Part shown: positions 1-8,237 of the stretch, in pieces | Numbering within the stretch: position 1 is the stretch's first letter | How the letters are laid out: each line of letters opens with the position of its first letter | Source of the DNA: an uncultured Aquimarina sp. | Lineage (GTDB): Bacteria > Bacteroidota > Bacteroidia > Flavobacteriales > Flavobacteriaceae | Length of the DNA stretch: 64,000 bases | Direction of reading: 5' to 3' | NCBI GenBank assembly: GCA_947499005.1 | Contig: CANMML010000022.1 | Location: forward strand, 1 to 64,000 | Notes under the pieces: model-generated | What the model saw: only the letters and a program-made list of their open reading frames with translations | Database searches by the model: none | Told to the model about the DNA's origin: nothing | Position numbers and translations under genes: made by a program

Positions 1-175
1 GACCTTATGAAATAGCGTATCTGCTGTAGCAGATTCAATATGGCTACAAAGATTACATTTTCTACCAAAATCCTTTAGGGACTAATAAGCAGTATGTTAC
101 AACGACTACATTTGTAGGTTATTTTTGACTTTATTTGAGTATATAAAACCATGTACTAAGACCTAATTATTGAAT

Positions 176-1171
176 CTAAAAATATTTTGGAATCAAACTC
201 TTTATTTTATCTAAAGTTTCTGCTACTGTCAATACACTCATACCACCAGAAGCATTTGCATGTCCCCCTCCACTAAAGTGCTCTGCTGCCAATATATTTA
301 CTGGATTCTCTTCTCCTTTTGAACGAAAAGATATTTTCATAATACCGTCTCTTTCTGTAAATACAATTGCTGCCTTCATTCCTTTAATTGATAAAGCTTG
401 GTTTGCTAAGCCATCTGTATCTCCTTTCTGATAATTATATTTTGCTAACTCTTCTTTCGATAATGAAATAATAGATACCATATAATCTTCCATAATCTCC
501 AATTTCTCGGACATTGCATAACCTTGCAAACGTAAACGACTTGCCGTATTGTTATCGCTTAGTACTTCATGTACTAAATGGTGAGTTACCCCTGCACTTA
601 ACAATTTCGCCAATACCTCGTGGGTACGTGGCTTTGTAGAAGGAAATCTGAAACTACCAGTATCAGTTAATATCCCAAGGTATAAAGGGGTTCCGATTTT
701 TTCGTCGAGTAAATCTCCGTTACCCGATTGCTCTATAAACTCAACAATCAACTCTGAAGTAGAAGAAGCTGCAATTTCGGATACGGTTAATGTTGGAAAT
801 TCTTCTGGATTCAAATGATGATCAATCATTATCGTTTTACAAGTTATGGCTTCCAGTAAAGCTTGCATATCTGGCCCTATGCGATTTGTAGCATTATAAT
901 CTAAACAAAATACTAAATCTGCTGCTGAAAAAGCTGCTGCTACCTCTTCTGGTTGATCTGCCATTATAAAGAAAGATGAAGTATCTAACCAATATAAAAA
1001 ATTAGGTACCGGATCGGGATGGCAAACTATTGCTTTTTTTCCTAGCTTTTCAATAAAATATAATAGCCCTAATGAACTACCTATGGAATCTCCATCGGGA
1101 GATTTATGTGATGTAATTACAATATTTGAAGCTGCTTTTATTTCAGCCTCTATTTGTTTATATATATTCAT
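176..1171 (-). CDS. nrnA: DHH/DHHA1 phosphoesterase, NrnA-like (nanoRNase / pAp phosphatase)
   Basis: The protein of 331 residues has the full DHH-family layout. SHKSPDGDS (about 21-29) and DYN (91-93) are metal-binding motifs, DHH lies at 117-119, and the DHHA1 substrate-binding loop GGGHANASGG starts near residue 301. Family members of this length (NrnA of Bacillus) degrade 2-5 nt RNAs in the cytoplasm and dephosphorylate pAp to AMP, linking RNA turnover with sulfur assimilation. The ATG at 1171 sits just downstream of rapA (62 nt gap, same strand), so the two may be cotranscribed. All catalytic motifs are intact. The exact substrate (oligoRNA, pAp or cyclic dinucleotide product) is inferred from the family. 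Confidence 0.9.
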   Translation of the reverse strand: MNIYKQIEAEIKAASNIVITSHKSPDGDSIGSSLGLLYFIEKLGKKAIVCHPDPVPNFLYWLDTSSFFIMADQPEEVAAAFSAADLVFCLDYNATNRIGPDMQALLEAITCKTIMIDHHLNPEEFPTLTVSEIAASSTSELIVEFIEQSGNGDLLDEKIGTPLYLGILTDTGSFRFPSTKPRTHEVLAKLLSAGVTHHLVHEVLSDNNTASRLRLQGYAMSEKLEIMEDYMVSIISLSKEELAKYNYQKGDTDGLANQALSIKGMKAAIVFTERDGIMKISFRSKGEENPVNILAAEHFSGGGHANASGGMSVLTVAETLDKIKSLIPKYF

Positions 1172-1232
1172 TTCTATTATATCTTAAGCTATTACTTTTT
1201 TAGTCTAAACATGTCCTTTCGCATGGTACTGT

Positions 1233-4082
1233 TTACACATCCCTTTCCATGATAAATTGAAGTGAATCTATTCGAATTCTTGCCCCTTCAATTAAGCGTG
1301 TCAATACGTCTTTTGCATGTAATGCCGTCTGAATTTCATCGGGTCTAATGATCCCTTTATTTCGCTTGTATAAAGTTGCTAATCGACCAATTTCATGAGT
1401 TAATGTTTGATTCATACGTTCGAGACTACTATCTATTTCTTCGAGCTTTAATTGTTCTGCCACTTCTGTAGCTGTACTAATCATATCTGGAAGTATGGTA
1501 TCAATCAATGTTTCATTTTCAATTAAGTCATCTATTGGCCCTGGTATCAATTGTTTATTTAGCAAATCTACCGAGTAGTCTTCTGTTACCTCATCCCCAG
1601 AATGATTTACAACAACACGCAAAGGGGTGTTGGGCAGAAATCGATCTACATGAACACCTTGCTTATCTTCTGTTGTTCCGACTGTTTCCAACACAAATAA
1701 TACTTCCAATAAAAGCCCTCTTCCTTCCGTACCTCGTAATACACCAAAACTAGCTCCTCCAGTACCAGAACTAAGTACCTTATCTAAAGCTCCTGTAACC
1801 ATTGGGTGATCCCAGGTAATAAAGCTAATATCCTCTCTACTTAAAGCACGTTTGCGGTCGAAGGTTACCGAAATCCCTTCTTCGGGAATGTATGGAAAAG
1901 CTTCTCTATTTTCTTGTGCAGGTCGTAACAGATAGGTTCGGGCTGCCAAATCTTCCATTTCAATTCCAAAGTGTTCGAATACTTTGGTCATATAAATCTC
2001 GAGCCCTAAATCTTGATCCGCAGCTTTTATATTCGTTATTAATTTTTCTGCGACTAATGGCCTGAAAGAATTCATTTCAAGCAATTTGTCACGTCCTTGA
2101 GCTAACAACTGCTTCAGCTCTTTTTGAGATGCTGCGGTATCTGCAATTAAAGCATCTAATTTCAAACTTACATCCGCTGAAGAAGCTTCCAAAGCGATAC
2201 TTTCCAAACGCTCATTAAACAGCTGTCCTATCTGATTTCCGCCTTCTATATTTTCTTCAAAAGCATTTAAGCCTTCATGAAACCAACGCACCAATACTTC
2301 TTGTGGACTTCCCTTTAGGTAAGGCACCTGTATTTGAATATCTTTCGATTGTCCAATACGATCTAAACGTCCAATGCGCTGTTCTAATAATTCGGGATGC
2401 GCAGGCAAGTCGAATAATACTAAGTGATGTGCAAATTGAAAGTTTCTACCTTCACTACCTATTTCAGAACACAGTAATACTCTTGCGCCATCAGCCTCTG
2501 TAAACCAAGCTGCATTTCTATCGCGCTGTACAATACTTAGATCTTCATGAAATATTGCGGCCTTTACATTACTTAACTTTTTCAAGGCTTTTTCTAACCC
2601 CAATACTTTTTCTTTACTTCTACAGATTAATACTATTTTGGCTGGGGTTAGTTCTGCTAACAAAACGACTAACCACTTTACCCTTGGGTCTTCTGAAAAC
2701 CAAAATTGCTGTTTTACATCATTACCAACTTGGATTTCTTTATCAATAGTATACTCTTGTGATAAGCGCTGTATCCATTCTTCTTGATTACCTTCAACTA
2801 CTAAAGGGGTTAAATGTGCCTTTCGCTTCGGAAAACCACTCATTGTAGCACGTGTATTTCTAAACACCACACGACCTGGACCATGTTGATCTAGTAAATC
2901 TTCTATTAATTGGTTTTTAGCGATACCCCTTCCCTTCTCTATCTTAGCGATTCTTTTTGCACCAAACATAGCTATCAATAAAGCCTTTTCTTTATCCTTT
3001 AAAGAATTCCCAGAAGACAATTTCTCAACAATATTGGCAATAGGTGCATGATCTTGCGATTCTTTAATGAATGTATGGTAATCAGCATACCTTTCGGGAT
3101 CTAACAATCTTAACCTTGCAAAATGGCTTTTTACGCCTAACTGTTCTGGGGTTGCTGTTAATAATAGTAATCCTTTAGTTACTTTACTTAACAATTCGAC
3201 AATAGCATATGCGGGGCTTACTTTTTCTAAAGACCATTCTAAATGATGTGCTTCATCGACTACCAGCATATCCCAATCTGCCATAATTGCTTGTCGTGCT
3301 CGTGTTGGAGAATTTGCTAAGAATGAAGTACTACAAATAATCAGCTGATCGTCTAAAAAAGGATTTCCTTCAGGTGCTGTATCATCTAATGCAGCACATC
3401 TTTCTTCGTCGAAAATATGAAACCACAAATTAAATCGTCTAAATAGCTCAACAAACCACTGATGTATTAAAGAATCGGGCACCAATATCAATACACGTGA
3501 TGCTCGACCACTTAATAATAAACGATGTAAGATTAAACAGGCCTCTATTGTTTTACCAAGTCCAACTTGATCGGAAAGTAATACACGTGGAGCATAACGA
3601 AAACTCACTTCGTGTGCTACATATAATTGGTGTGGAATAAGATCTATACGTCCTCCGATAAATCCGTTAATAGGTGAAACACTACGCATATGGTCGTATT
3701 TCAATGTTTTTCTTCGTAAATCAAATACTTCGGGTGTATCTACGTCTCCCATAAAAAGACGGTCTTCAGCACCATGCTGTACCGAAACATCACCTAAGTC
3801 TGCCTCTGATAAAACACCTTCTTTCCCTATATATATTAATAAATCATTATTGTCTTGTACACGTTCGATAACTAATGGTCGTTTATTAGTATCTACAATC
3901 GTGTCACCTGGCTTAAAAATGATTCTTCGTAATGGAGCATTCTCTAATGCGTATAGTCTGGTTTCCCCGGCAGTAGGAAAGTTTATTTGTACACGATCCT
4001 TATTGGTTTCAATGACAATACCTACACCCAATTCAGGTTCTCCTTCACTTGCCCACCTTTGATTTGGATAAAAATCCTCCAT
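1233..4082 (-). CDS. rapA: RapA/HepA-type RNA polymerase-associated Swi2/Snf2 ATPase
   Basis: The 949-residue length is close to that of E. coli RapA (968). The N-terminus (NQRWASEGEPELGVG...FPTAGETRLYA) matches the two Tudor-like domains of RapA. An SF2 motor follows, with Walker A DQVGLGKT (171-178), DEAHH (276-280) and TATPEQLG. The second RecA lobe holds GSEGRNFQ and a motif VI of the form QRIGRLDRIGQ. A long RapA-type C-terminal region of about 350 residues completes it. RapA binds RNA polymerase and helps recycle polymerase stuck after transcription. It lies directly upstream of nrnA. Walker A has DQ where E. coli has DE. RapA is best known from Gammaproteobacteria, so its presence here is notable. 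The identification is firm; the function in this host is inferred. Confidence 0.93.
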   Translation of the reverse strand: MEDFYPNQRWASEGEPELGVGIVIETNKDRVQINFPTAGETRLYALENAPLRRIIFKPGDTIVDTNKRPLVIERVQDNNDLLIYIGKEGVLSEADLGDVSVQHGAEDRLFMGDVDTPEVFDLRRKTLKYDHMRSVSPINGFIGGRIDLIPHQLYVAHEVSFRYAPRVLLSDQVGLGKTIEACLILHRLLLSGRASRVLILVPDSLIHQWFVELFRRFNLWFHIFDEERCAALDDTAPEGNPFLDDQLIICSTSFLANSPTRARQAIMADWDMLVVDEAHHLEWSLEKVSPAYAIVELLSKVTKGLLLLTATPEQLGVKSHFARLRLLDPERYADYHTFIKESQDHAPIANIVEKLSSGNSLKDKEKALLIAMFGAKRIAKIEKGRGIAKNQLIEDLLDQHGPGRVVFRNTRATMSGFPKRKAHLTPLVVEGNQEEWIQRLSQEYTIDKEIQVGNDVKQQFWFSEDPRVKWLVVLLAELTPAKIVLICRSKEKVLGLEKALKKLSNVKAAIFHEDLSIVQRDRNAAWFTEADGARVLLCSEIGSEGRNFQFAHHLVLFDLPAHPELLEQRIGRLDRIGQSKDIQIQVPYLKGSPQEVLVRWFHEGLNAFEENIEGGNQIGQLFNERLESIALEASSADVSLKLDALIADTAASQKELKQLLAQGRDKLLEMNSFRPLVAEKLITNIKAADQDLGLEIYMTKVFEHFGIEMEDLAARTYLLRPAQENREAFPYIPEEGISVTFDRKRALSREDISFITWDHPMVTGALDKVLSSGTGGASFGVLRGTEGRGLLLEVLFVLETVGTTEDKQGVHVDRFLPNTPLRVVVNHSGDEVTEDYSVDLLNKQLIPGPIDDLIENETLIDTILPDMISTATEVAEQLKLEEIDSSLERMNQTLTHEIGRLATLYKRNKGIIRPDEIQTALHAKDVLTRLIEGARIRIDSLQFIMERDV

Positions 4083-4460
4083 ATTTTATACTGTTTCGCC
4101 TGTAGTCGTTCTACTGTTTTTAAATAATAAAACAGCTCAAAAAAGGTACTTCTTAAAAAAGGTGCAAGATCTTTAATTTTTAGCTTCATCACTAAGAACT
4201 AAAGCTCTTTATTTCTTTACCTCTATTCCTTTTAGTTTTATAATACTAGATATATACACGTCATACTAGGAAATACTCTCTATAAAAAATATAGTGTCTT
4301 CTTATTTAAATATTACATTTTAAACTAAATTGAATAATAGAAAACGAGAGACATCTAAGTAAAACATGAAGCCTGCTTATAATACACGTGCATATGCCTT
4401 CAAAAAACACAATGCATACAGCATATCAAATCTAAATTTAAGGAAATGTTATTGTGTGTG
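4083..4460. other. AT-rich intergenic stretch without a supported gene
   Basis: About 380 nt lie between the rapA start and the tRNA terminator. No frame gives a convincing protein. The region must hold the minus-strand rapA promoter, but I found no clear TAnnTTTG box with a proper -33 element. Confidence 0.5.
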
Positions 4461-4495
4461 AAAAAAGAAAACCCCATGAAAAATCAAGGGGTTTT
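4461..4495 (-). terminator. Rho-independent terminator of tRNA-Met
   Basis: Read on the minus strand, AAAACCCC and GGGGTTTT form an 8-bp stem. An inner TGA/TCA pairing closes a 4-nt loop, and a run of six T follows after one C. It lies 4 nt past the tRNA 3' end in the tRNA's direction. Confidence 0.85.
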
Positions 4496-4499
4496 GTTG

Positions 4500-4573
4500 T
4501 AGCGAGGACGGGAATTGAACCCGTGACCTCTGGGTTATGAATCCAACGCTCTAACCATCTGAGCTACCTCGCC
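4500..4573 (-). tRNA. tRNA-Met (anticodon CAU)
   Basis: The reverse complement starts GGCGAGGTAGCTCAG and ends GGTTCAATTCCCGTCCTCGCTA. It folds as a cloverleaf with acceptor stem GGCGAGG/CCTCGCT (terminal G-U), D-arm GCTC...GAGC, anticodon loop TTCATAA and T-arm GGTTCAATTCC. CCA is not encoded. CAU could also be initiator or lysidine-modified Ile2; the G1-U72 ending and the GGATTCATAACCC arm fit elongator Met best. It has its own promoter and terminator. An A-C opposition at the base of the anticodon loop (31-39) is present. Confidence 0.9.
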
Positions 4574-4585
4574 GTTTAGCGGGTG

Positions 4586-4616
4586 CAAATATAGGAAGTA
4601 AGATCATTTACACCAA
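4586..4616 (-). promoter_or_regulatory. Bacteroidota-type promoter of tRNA-Met
   Basis: On the minus strand TTG (4616-4614) is followed after 20 nt by TATATTTG (4593-4586), matching the Bacteroidota consensus TTG / TAnnTTTG. The tRNA begins about 12 nt downstream, which is the expected spacing. Confidence 0.8.
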
Positions 4617-4690
4617 GAAAAAATTACTTTAAAATTAACTTTCTCTTTCTTATTTACAATTCAACACTTTACTATTCTATAAATAATATT

Positions 4691-4741
4691 TTTGTTTAAC
4701 ATTTTGTTTTAATAATAAGACAAAACAAAAAAATATATTTG
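4691..4741 (+). promoter_or_regulatory. Promoter with putative MerR/CarH-like operator for the photolyase operon
   Basis: TATATTTG at 4734-4741 is a perfect -7 box only 6 nt from the ATG at 4748, so the mRNA would be leaderless or nearly so. Upstream are two direct repeats, TTTGTTTAA (4691-4699) and TTTGTTTTAA (4703-4712), 12 nt apart. The same TGTTTAA unit occurs three times at the crt operon promoter. No good -33 box at 19-20 nt is seen, which fits a promoter needing a regulator. Joint regulation is inferred. Confidence 0.6.
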
Positions 4742-4747
4742 TTAGAT

Positions 4748-5209
4748 ATGAATAAATACATTTTAGAAGACCGGTTAGAGTTGCCTGTAAGTATAGAAAC
4801 CGCATGGGATTTTATCTCGAACCCCAATAACTTAAGCAAAATTATGCCAAAGCGTTTAGGGTTTAAAATTACATCTAGATTAGAACTCCCCTTAAAAGAA
4901 GGGCAAATAATCAGTTATCAAGTAACCCCACTCCCCTTTTTTAAAACAAAATGGATTTCTAAAATCACAAATATCGATTACCCCAATCAGTTTACAGATA
5001 TTCAAACCGAAGGCCCATATAGAGCTTGGGTTCATACTCACATATTAGAGACTACAGATACAGGTTGTGTAATGATCGACCATATTGAATATGAAGTGCC
5101 TTTCGGAATCTTAGGTAAATTATTACATCCGCTAATAGTAAAGCCACAACTAGCTAGAATTTTTGAACATCGAAGAAAGCACATAACACAACAATTAGAT
5201 ATTAGATAA
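4748..5209 (+). CDS. SRPBCC (START-like) ligand-binding family protein
   Basis: At 153 residues it has the size and pattern of a single SRPBCC fold: an N-terminal beta strand followed by ETAWDFISNPNNLSKIMP, then alternating strands and a C-terminal helix ending in FEHRRKHITQQL. Such proteins bind hydrophobic ligands in a deep cavity; the ligand is unknown. The ORF track starts at a TTG at 4739, but that codon overlaps the -7 box, so I chose the ATG at 4748. It is the first gene of a tight operon (1 nt to the SDR gene) that ends with the photolyase. This gene order suggests a role in light or oxidative stress, perhaps handling a pigment or lipid. No signal peptide is present. Confidence 0.8.
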   Translation: MNKYILEDRLELPVSIETAWDFISNPNNLSKIMPKRLGFKITSRLELPLKEGQIISYQVTPLPFFKTKWISKITNIDYPNQFTDIQTEGPYRAWVHTHILETTDTGCVMIDHIEYEVPFGILGKLLHPLIVKPQLARIFEHRRKHITQQLDIR

Positions 5210-5210
5210 T

Positions 5211-5903
5211 ATGAAAAATATAGTCATCATAGGAGGTTCACACGGAATCGGACATTCTTTAGCAACAAAACTAGCCCCAGAAGCCAATGTAATCATCCTT
5301 TCTCGCACATACGAAAACCCAATTGCTAATGCTACACATTACACGTTTGATGTATTAAATGACGATATTAATACCCTAGACTTACCCGAAACTATTGATG
5401 GTTTGGCATATTGCCCTGGGACTATTAATTTAAAACCATTCAGTATGCTGAAAACAGAAACTTTTGAGAAAGACCTTCAGCTTAATTTTATATCTGTGGT
5501 TAAAATTCTTAAAGCACTCTACAGTAAACTAAAAAACAGTAACGAAGCATCGATTGTATTGTTTAGTACTGTGGCAGTCAAAGTAGGCATGCCTTTCCAT
5601 ACTAGTGTCGCTGCTGCCAAAGGTGCATTAGAAGGTTTTGCCAAGGCCTTAGCGGCAGAATGGGCGCCAACAATACGCGTAAATACTATTGCTCCTTCTT
5701 TAACCGATACTCCTTTAGCTTCACGATTATTAGGTAATGAATCGAAAAAGGAAAAAATGGATGCTAGACACCCGCTTAAACGTGTAGGTACCACAGACGA
5801 TATTGCTAATACGGCAGCTTTTTTACTCTCTAACAAAGCTTCTTGGATTACAGGTCAGGTATTGGGTGTTGATGGAGGTATTGGAGCATTAAATCTAAAC
5901 TAA
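5211..5903 (+). CDS. Short-chain dehydrogenase/reductase family protein with atypical active site
   Basis: The 230-residue protein has the Rossmann nucleotide-binding turn GGSHGIG (about 8-14), a mid-domain LAYCPGT in place of NNAG, the catalytic-Ser strand IVLFSTVAV and the C-terminal GQVLGVDGG of the SDR family. The usual YxxxK is replaced by VAAAK (in HTSVAAAKGALEG): Lys is kept but the catalytic Tyr is Val. It may therefore bind NAD(P)(H) without classic reductase chemistry or use another acid. It is sandwiched between the SRPBCC and photolyase genes (1 and 3 nt gaps) and is surely cotranscribed. The substrate is unknown. Confidence 0.88.
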   Translation: MKNIVIIGGSHGIGHSLATKLAPEANVIILSRTYENPIANATHYTFDVLNDDINTLDLPETIDGLAYCPGTINLKPFSMLKTETFEKDLQLNFISVVKILKALYSKLKNSNEASIVLFSTVAVKVGMPFHTSVAAAKGALEGFAKALAAEWAPTIRVNTIAPSLTDTPLASRLLGNESKKEKMDARHPLKRVGTTDDIANTAAFLLSNKASWITGQVLGVDGGIGALNLN

Positions 5904-5906
5904 ATT

Positions 5907-7211
5907 ATGGCTGAAAAAATTACGCTATTTTGGTTTAGACGTGACCTAAGGCTAGAAGACAATCATGCATTCTTCGAAGCATTAAGTAACCACAAGTCTG
6001 TGTTACCAATTTTTATTTTTGACAACGAAATTTTAGAGCAATTACCTAAAGATGATGCAAGGGTTACTTTTATTTATGAAACATTAGAAGCGCTACAAGA
6101 ACGTCTTCAAGAGAAAAAAAGAAGCCTAAGTGTTTACTATGGAAATCCGATAGAAGTATTCGCTAAACTTTTAAAAGAACAACAAATAGATGCGGTCTAT
6201 ACAAATCATGACTATGAACCTTATGCTACAAAAAGAGACGAGGAAATCGAAAACTTATGTATCAATAATAAGGTAACATTTAAGACTTTTAAAGATCAAG
6301 TGTTTTTTGAACAAGATGAAATTGTAAAAGCAGACGGAACTCCTTATGTAGTCTATACTCCTTATAAAAACAAATGGAAAGAGACTTTTAAATCTACAGA
6401 AATCCCTCAATATCATTCTGAAAATTTATTAGAGCATTGTATCTCTACATTCTCATTTAACTGGGTTGCTTTAGAAGAAATGGGGTTTGAAAAAAGTACG
6501 ATAAAAGTACTTCCATATAAAGCAACGCCACAATTAATTGCCGATTATGAAGACACTCGTAATTTCCCTGCAATAGAATACGGAACTTCGAAACTTGGGC
6601 CTCATTTACGCTTTGGAACTGTAAGCGTTCGTAATATGCTTAAAAAAGCAATAGCGCAACAGAATGAAATCTTTTGGAGTGAATTAATCTGGAGAGAATT
6701 CTTTATGCAAATTCTATGGCATTTTCCACATACTGCTACAAGATCATTTAAACCTAAATATGATCATATACAATGGAGAAATAGTACAGAGGAATTTGAC
6801 TATTGGAAAGAGGGCAAAACAGGATACCCTTTAGTAGATGCAGGAATGCGTGAATTGAATGCGACTGGATATATGCATAACCGAGTACGCATGCTCGTCG
6901 GAAGTTTTCTTTGCAAGCATTTATTAATTGATTGGCGCTGGGGTGAAGCCTATTTTGCAGAAAAACTATTAGATTACGATATGTCTGCAAACGTAGGTAA
7001 CTGGCAATGGGTAGCGGGTTCTGGGGTCGATGCGGCTCCTTATTTTAGAATTTTTAATCCCACTACTCAAATTCAAAAGTTTGATAAACAGCATCAGTAT
7101 ATTCGAAAATGGGTGACAGATTTAGATGAATTAACCTACCCGCAACCAATGGTTGATCACAAAGCTGCTCGCGAGCGTTGTTTGGAAATCTATAAAGCTG
7201 CTGTTTCATAG
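5907..7211 (+). CDS. phrB: Class I-type deoxyribodipyrimidine photolyase / cryptochrome
   Basis: The 434-residue protein has the N-terminal antenna domain (LFWFRRDLRLEDNHAF) and a C-terminal FAD-binding domain with YGTSKLGPHLRFG, WRWGEAYFAEKLLDYD and GNWQWVAGSG...PYFRIFNP. These are signatures of CPD photolyases and close cryptochromes. The enzyme uses blue light and reduced FAD to split cyclobutane pyrimidine dimers. The KHLLIDWRWGE and NVGNWQW segments that contact DNA and flavin are intact. It is the third gene of the SRPBCC-SDR-phr operon. The short N-terminal half resembles ordinary bacterial CPD photolyases more than DASH. Regulation by the upstream TGTTTAA repeats is inferred. Confidence 0.93.
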   Translation: MAEKITLFWFRRDLRLEDNHAFFEALSNHKSVLPIFIFDNEILEQLPKDDARVTFIYETLEALQERLQEKKRSLSVYYGNPIEVFAKLLKEQQIDAVYTNHDYEPYATKRDEEIENLCINNKVTFKTFKDQVFFEQDEIVKADGTPYVVYTPYKNKWKETFKSTEIPQYHSENLLEHCISTFSFNWVALEEMGFEKSTIKVLPYKATPQLIADYEDTRNFPAIEYGTSKLGPHLRFGTVSVRNMLKKAIAQQNEIFWSELIWREFFMQILWHFPHTATRSFKPKYDHIQWRNSTEEFDYWKEGKTGYPLVDAGMRELNATGYMHNRVRMLVGSFLCKHLLIDWRWGEAYFAEKLLDYDMSANVGNWQWVAGSGVDAAPYFRIFNPTTQIQKFDKQHQYIRKWVTDLDELTYPQPMVDHKAARERCLEIYKAAVS

Positions 7212-7282
7212 TAAACTCCCTCGGGGCAAGCTTTGGGGGTTATACCCTTTGGTGGCTCCAATAAAACGAGGGTATAATTTAC
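7211..7282. repeat. Imperfect palindromic element behind phrB (terminator or REP-like)
   Basis: TTATACCC (7240-7247) pairs with GGGTATAA (7270-7277), with an inner TTGG-tggct-CCAA hairpin between them. A wider pairing GTAAA/TTTAC (7211-7215 with 7278-7282) and an alternative CCCTCG/CGAGGG are also possible. There is no strong T tract, so it may be an intergenic palindromic repeat rather than a plain terminator. Confidence 0.5.
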
Positions 7283-7325
7283 TATTCAAATGAAAATATA
7301 AGGTTAAAAATTTCGAATAATATTG

Positions 7326-7333
7326 TAGGTTTG
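7326..7333 (+). promoter_or_regulatory. -7 promoter box for the MscS gene
   Basis: TAGGTTTG fits TAnnTTTG and lies 21 nt before the ATG. The -33 region has only a weak TTA about 19 nt upstream. Confidence 0.5.
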
Positions 7334-7354
7334 TTTTAATGTAAAAATCATTTT

Positions 7355-8197
7355 ATGGACAGCGTGTTATCTTTAGAAACAGTAAGTAAGTACCTAGATG
7401 TAAAACTCTTAACTTCTTTAGCTTTAGAATATATCCCTAGAATACTAGGTGCTATTTTAATATTATGGTTAGGTTTTAAATTAATTAAAAAACTAGATAA
7501 GATTCTTGCCAAAAGCTTGGCTAAAATGCAGATATCTGATACGATGCGACCATTCATCATATCTTTGCTAAACACTTTTTCTAAAATTGTTACCCTATTA
7601 ATTGCCGTTTCCATTATAGGAGTTAAACTTTCTGGATTAGTAGCTGTATTTGCGGCTATGGGGTTTGCCATCGGATTATCTTTACAAGGAAGTCTAGGGA
7701 ATTTTGCTTCTGGGATTTTAATACTTTTCTTAAAACCTTATGAAGTTAACGATTGGATTCAAGTAGGAGATTCTTTTGGTCGTGTAGAAGAAATTGGCAT
7801 TTTTAATACCTTATTGATAACACCTGGGAACAAGACATTAATTGTTCCGAATGCAAAGATTACAGATGATGTTGTTACTAATTATTCAAAAAAAGGAGTC
7901 GTTCGTTTAGAATTAAATGTACATATTCCATATAGTGAAGATTTCCCTAAAATAAAGACGCTTATTGAAAATGAATTAAAGTCATTAAGCAACGTTTTAG
8001 ATGAGCCAAAACCAGAAATCGGAATCGAAAACTTTGATTCTCATAATATAGTTTTAGCCGTTCGTCCTTATGTAAAACCCGATCATTACTGGGATGCTAC
8101 CTTCGATACGCATCAAGCTATTAAAAACCTTTTCAACAAAAATAATGTTAAGGTTGCTTATTCCGAAGGTGTCGAATTAGGAACTATTGGAGCATAA
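7355..8197 (+). CDS. mscS: Small-conductance mechanosensitive channel, MscS family
   Basis: The 280 residues match minimal MscS (286 in E. coli). TM1 is at about 25-45, TM2 near 68-90, and the pore-lining TM3 is AAMGFAIGLSLQGSLGNFASG with its Gly/Ala ridge. The beta domain follows with LKPYEVNDWIQVGDSFGRVEEIG and LIVPNAKI, then an alpha/beta C-terminal cage. The channel sits in the inner membrane and opens under membrane tension to release solutes on hypo-osmotic shock. It is transcribed alone from its own -7 box. A related paralogue name such as ynaI cannot be excluded. Confidence 0.92.
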   Translation: MDSVLSLETVSKYLDVKLLTSLALEYIPRILGAILILWLGFKLIKKLDKILAKSLAKMQISDTMRPFIISLLNTFSKIVTLLIAVSIIGVKLSGLVAVFAAMGFAIGLSLQGSLGNFASGILILFLKPYEVNDWIQVGDSFGRVEEIGIFNTLLITPGNKTLIVPNAKITDDVVTNYSKKGVVRLELNVHIPYSEDFPKIKTLIENELKSLSNVLDEPKPEIGIENFDSHNIVLAVRPYVKPDHYWDATFDTHQAIKNLFNKNNVKVAYSEGVELGTIGA

Positions 8198-8237
8198 GTT
8201 AAATTATGAATTCTTAACTCTAAATTCTTAATTGGAA

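Noticed and set aside
1-175. Possible C-terminus of another gene (QIQYGYKDYIFYQNPLG...FVGYF) at 30-128
   Set aside because: An in-frame TAG at 27-29 blocks it and all three plus frames stop within the first 30 nt. Too short to support, though it could be a gene relic.
4739-4747. TTG start for the SRPBCC gene as in the ORF track
   Set aside because: It overlaps the -7 box TATATTTG; the ATG at 4748 is better.
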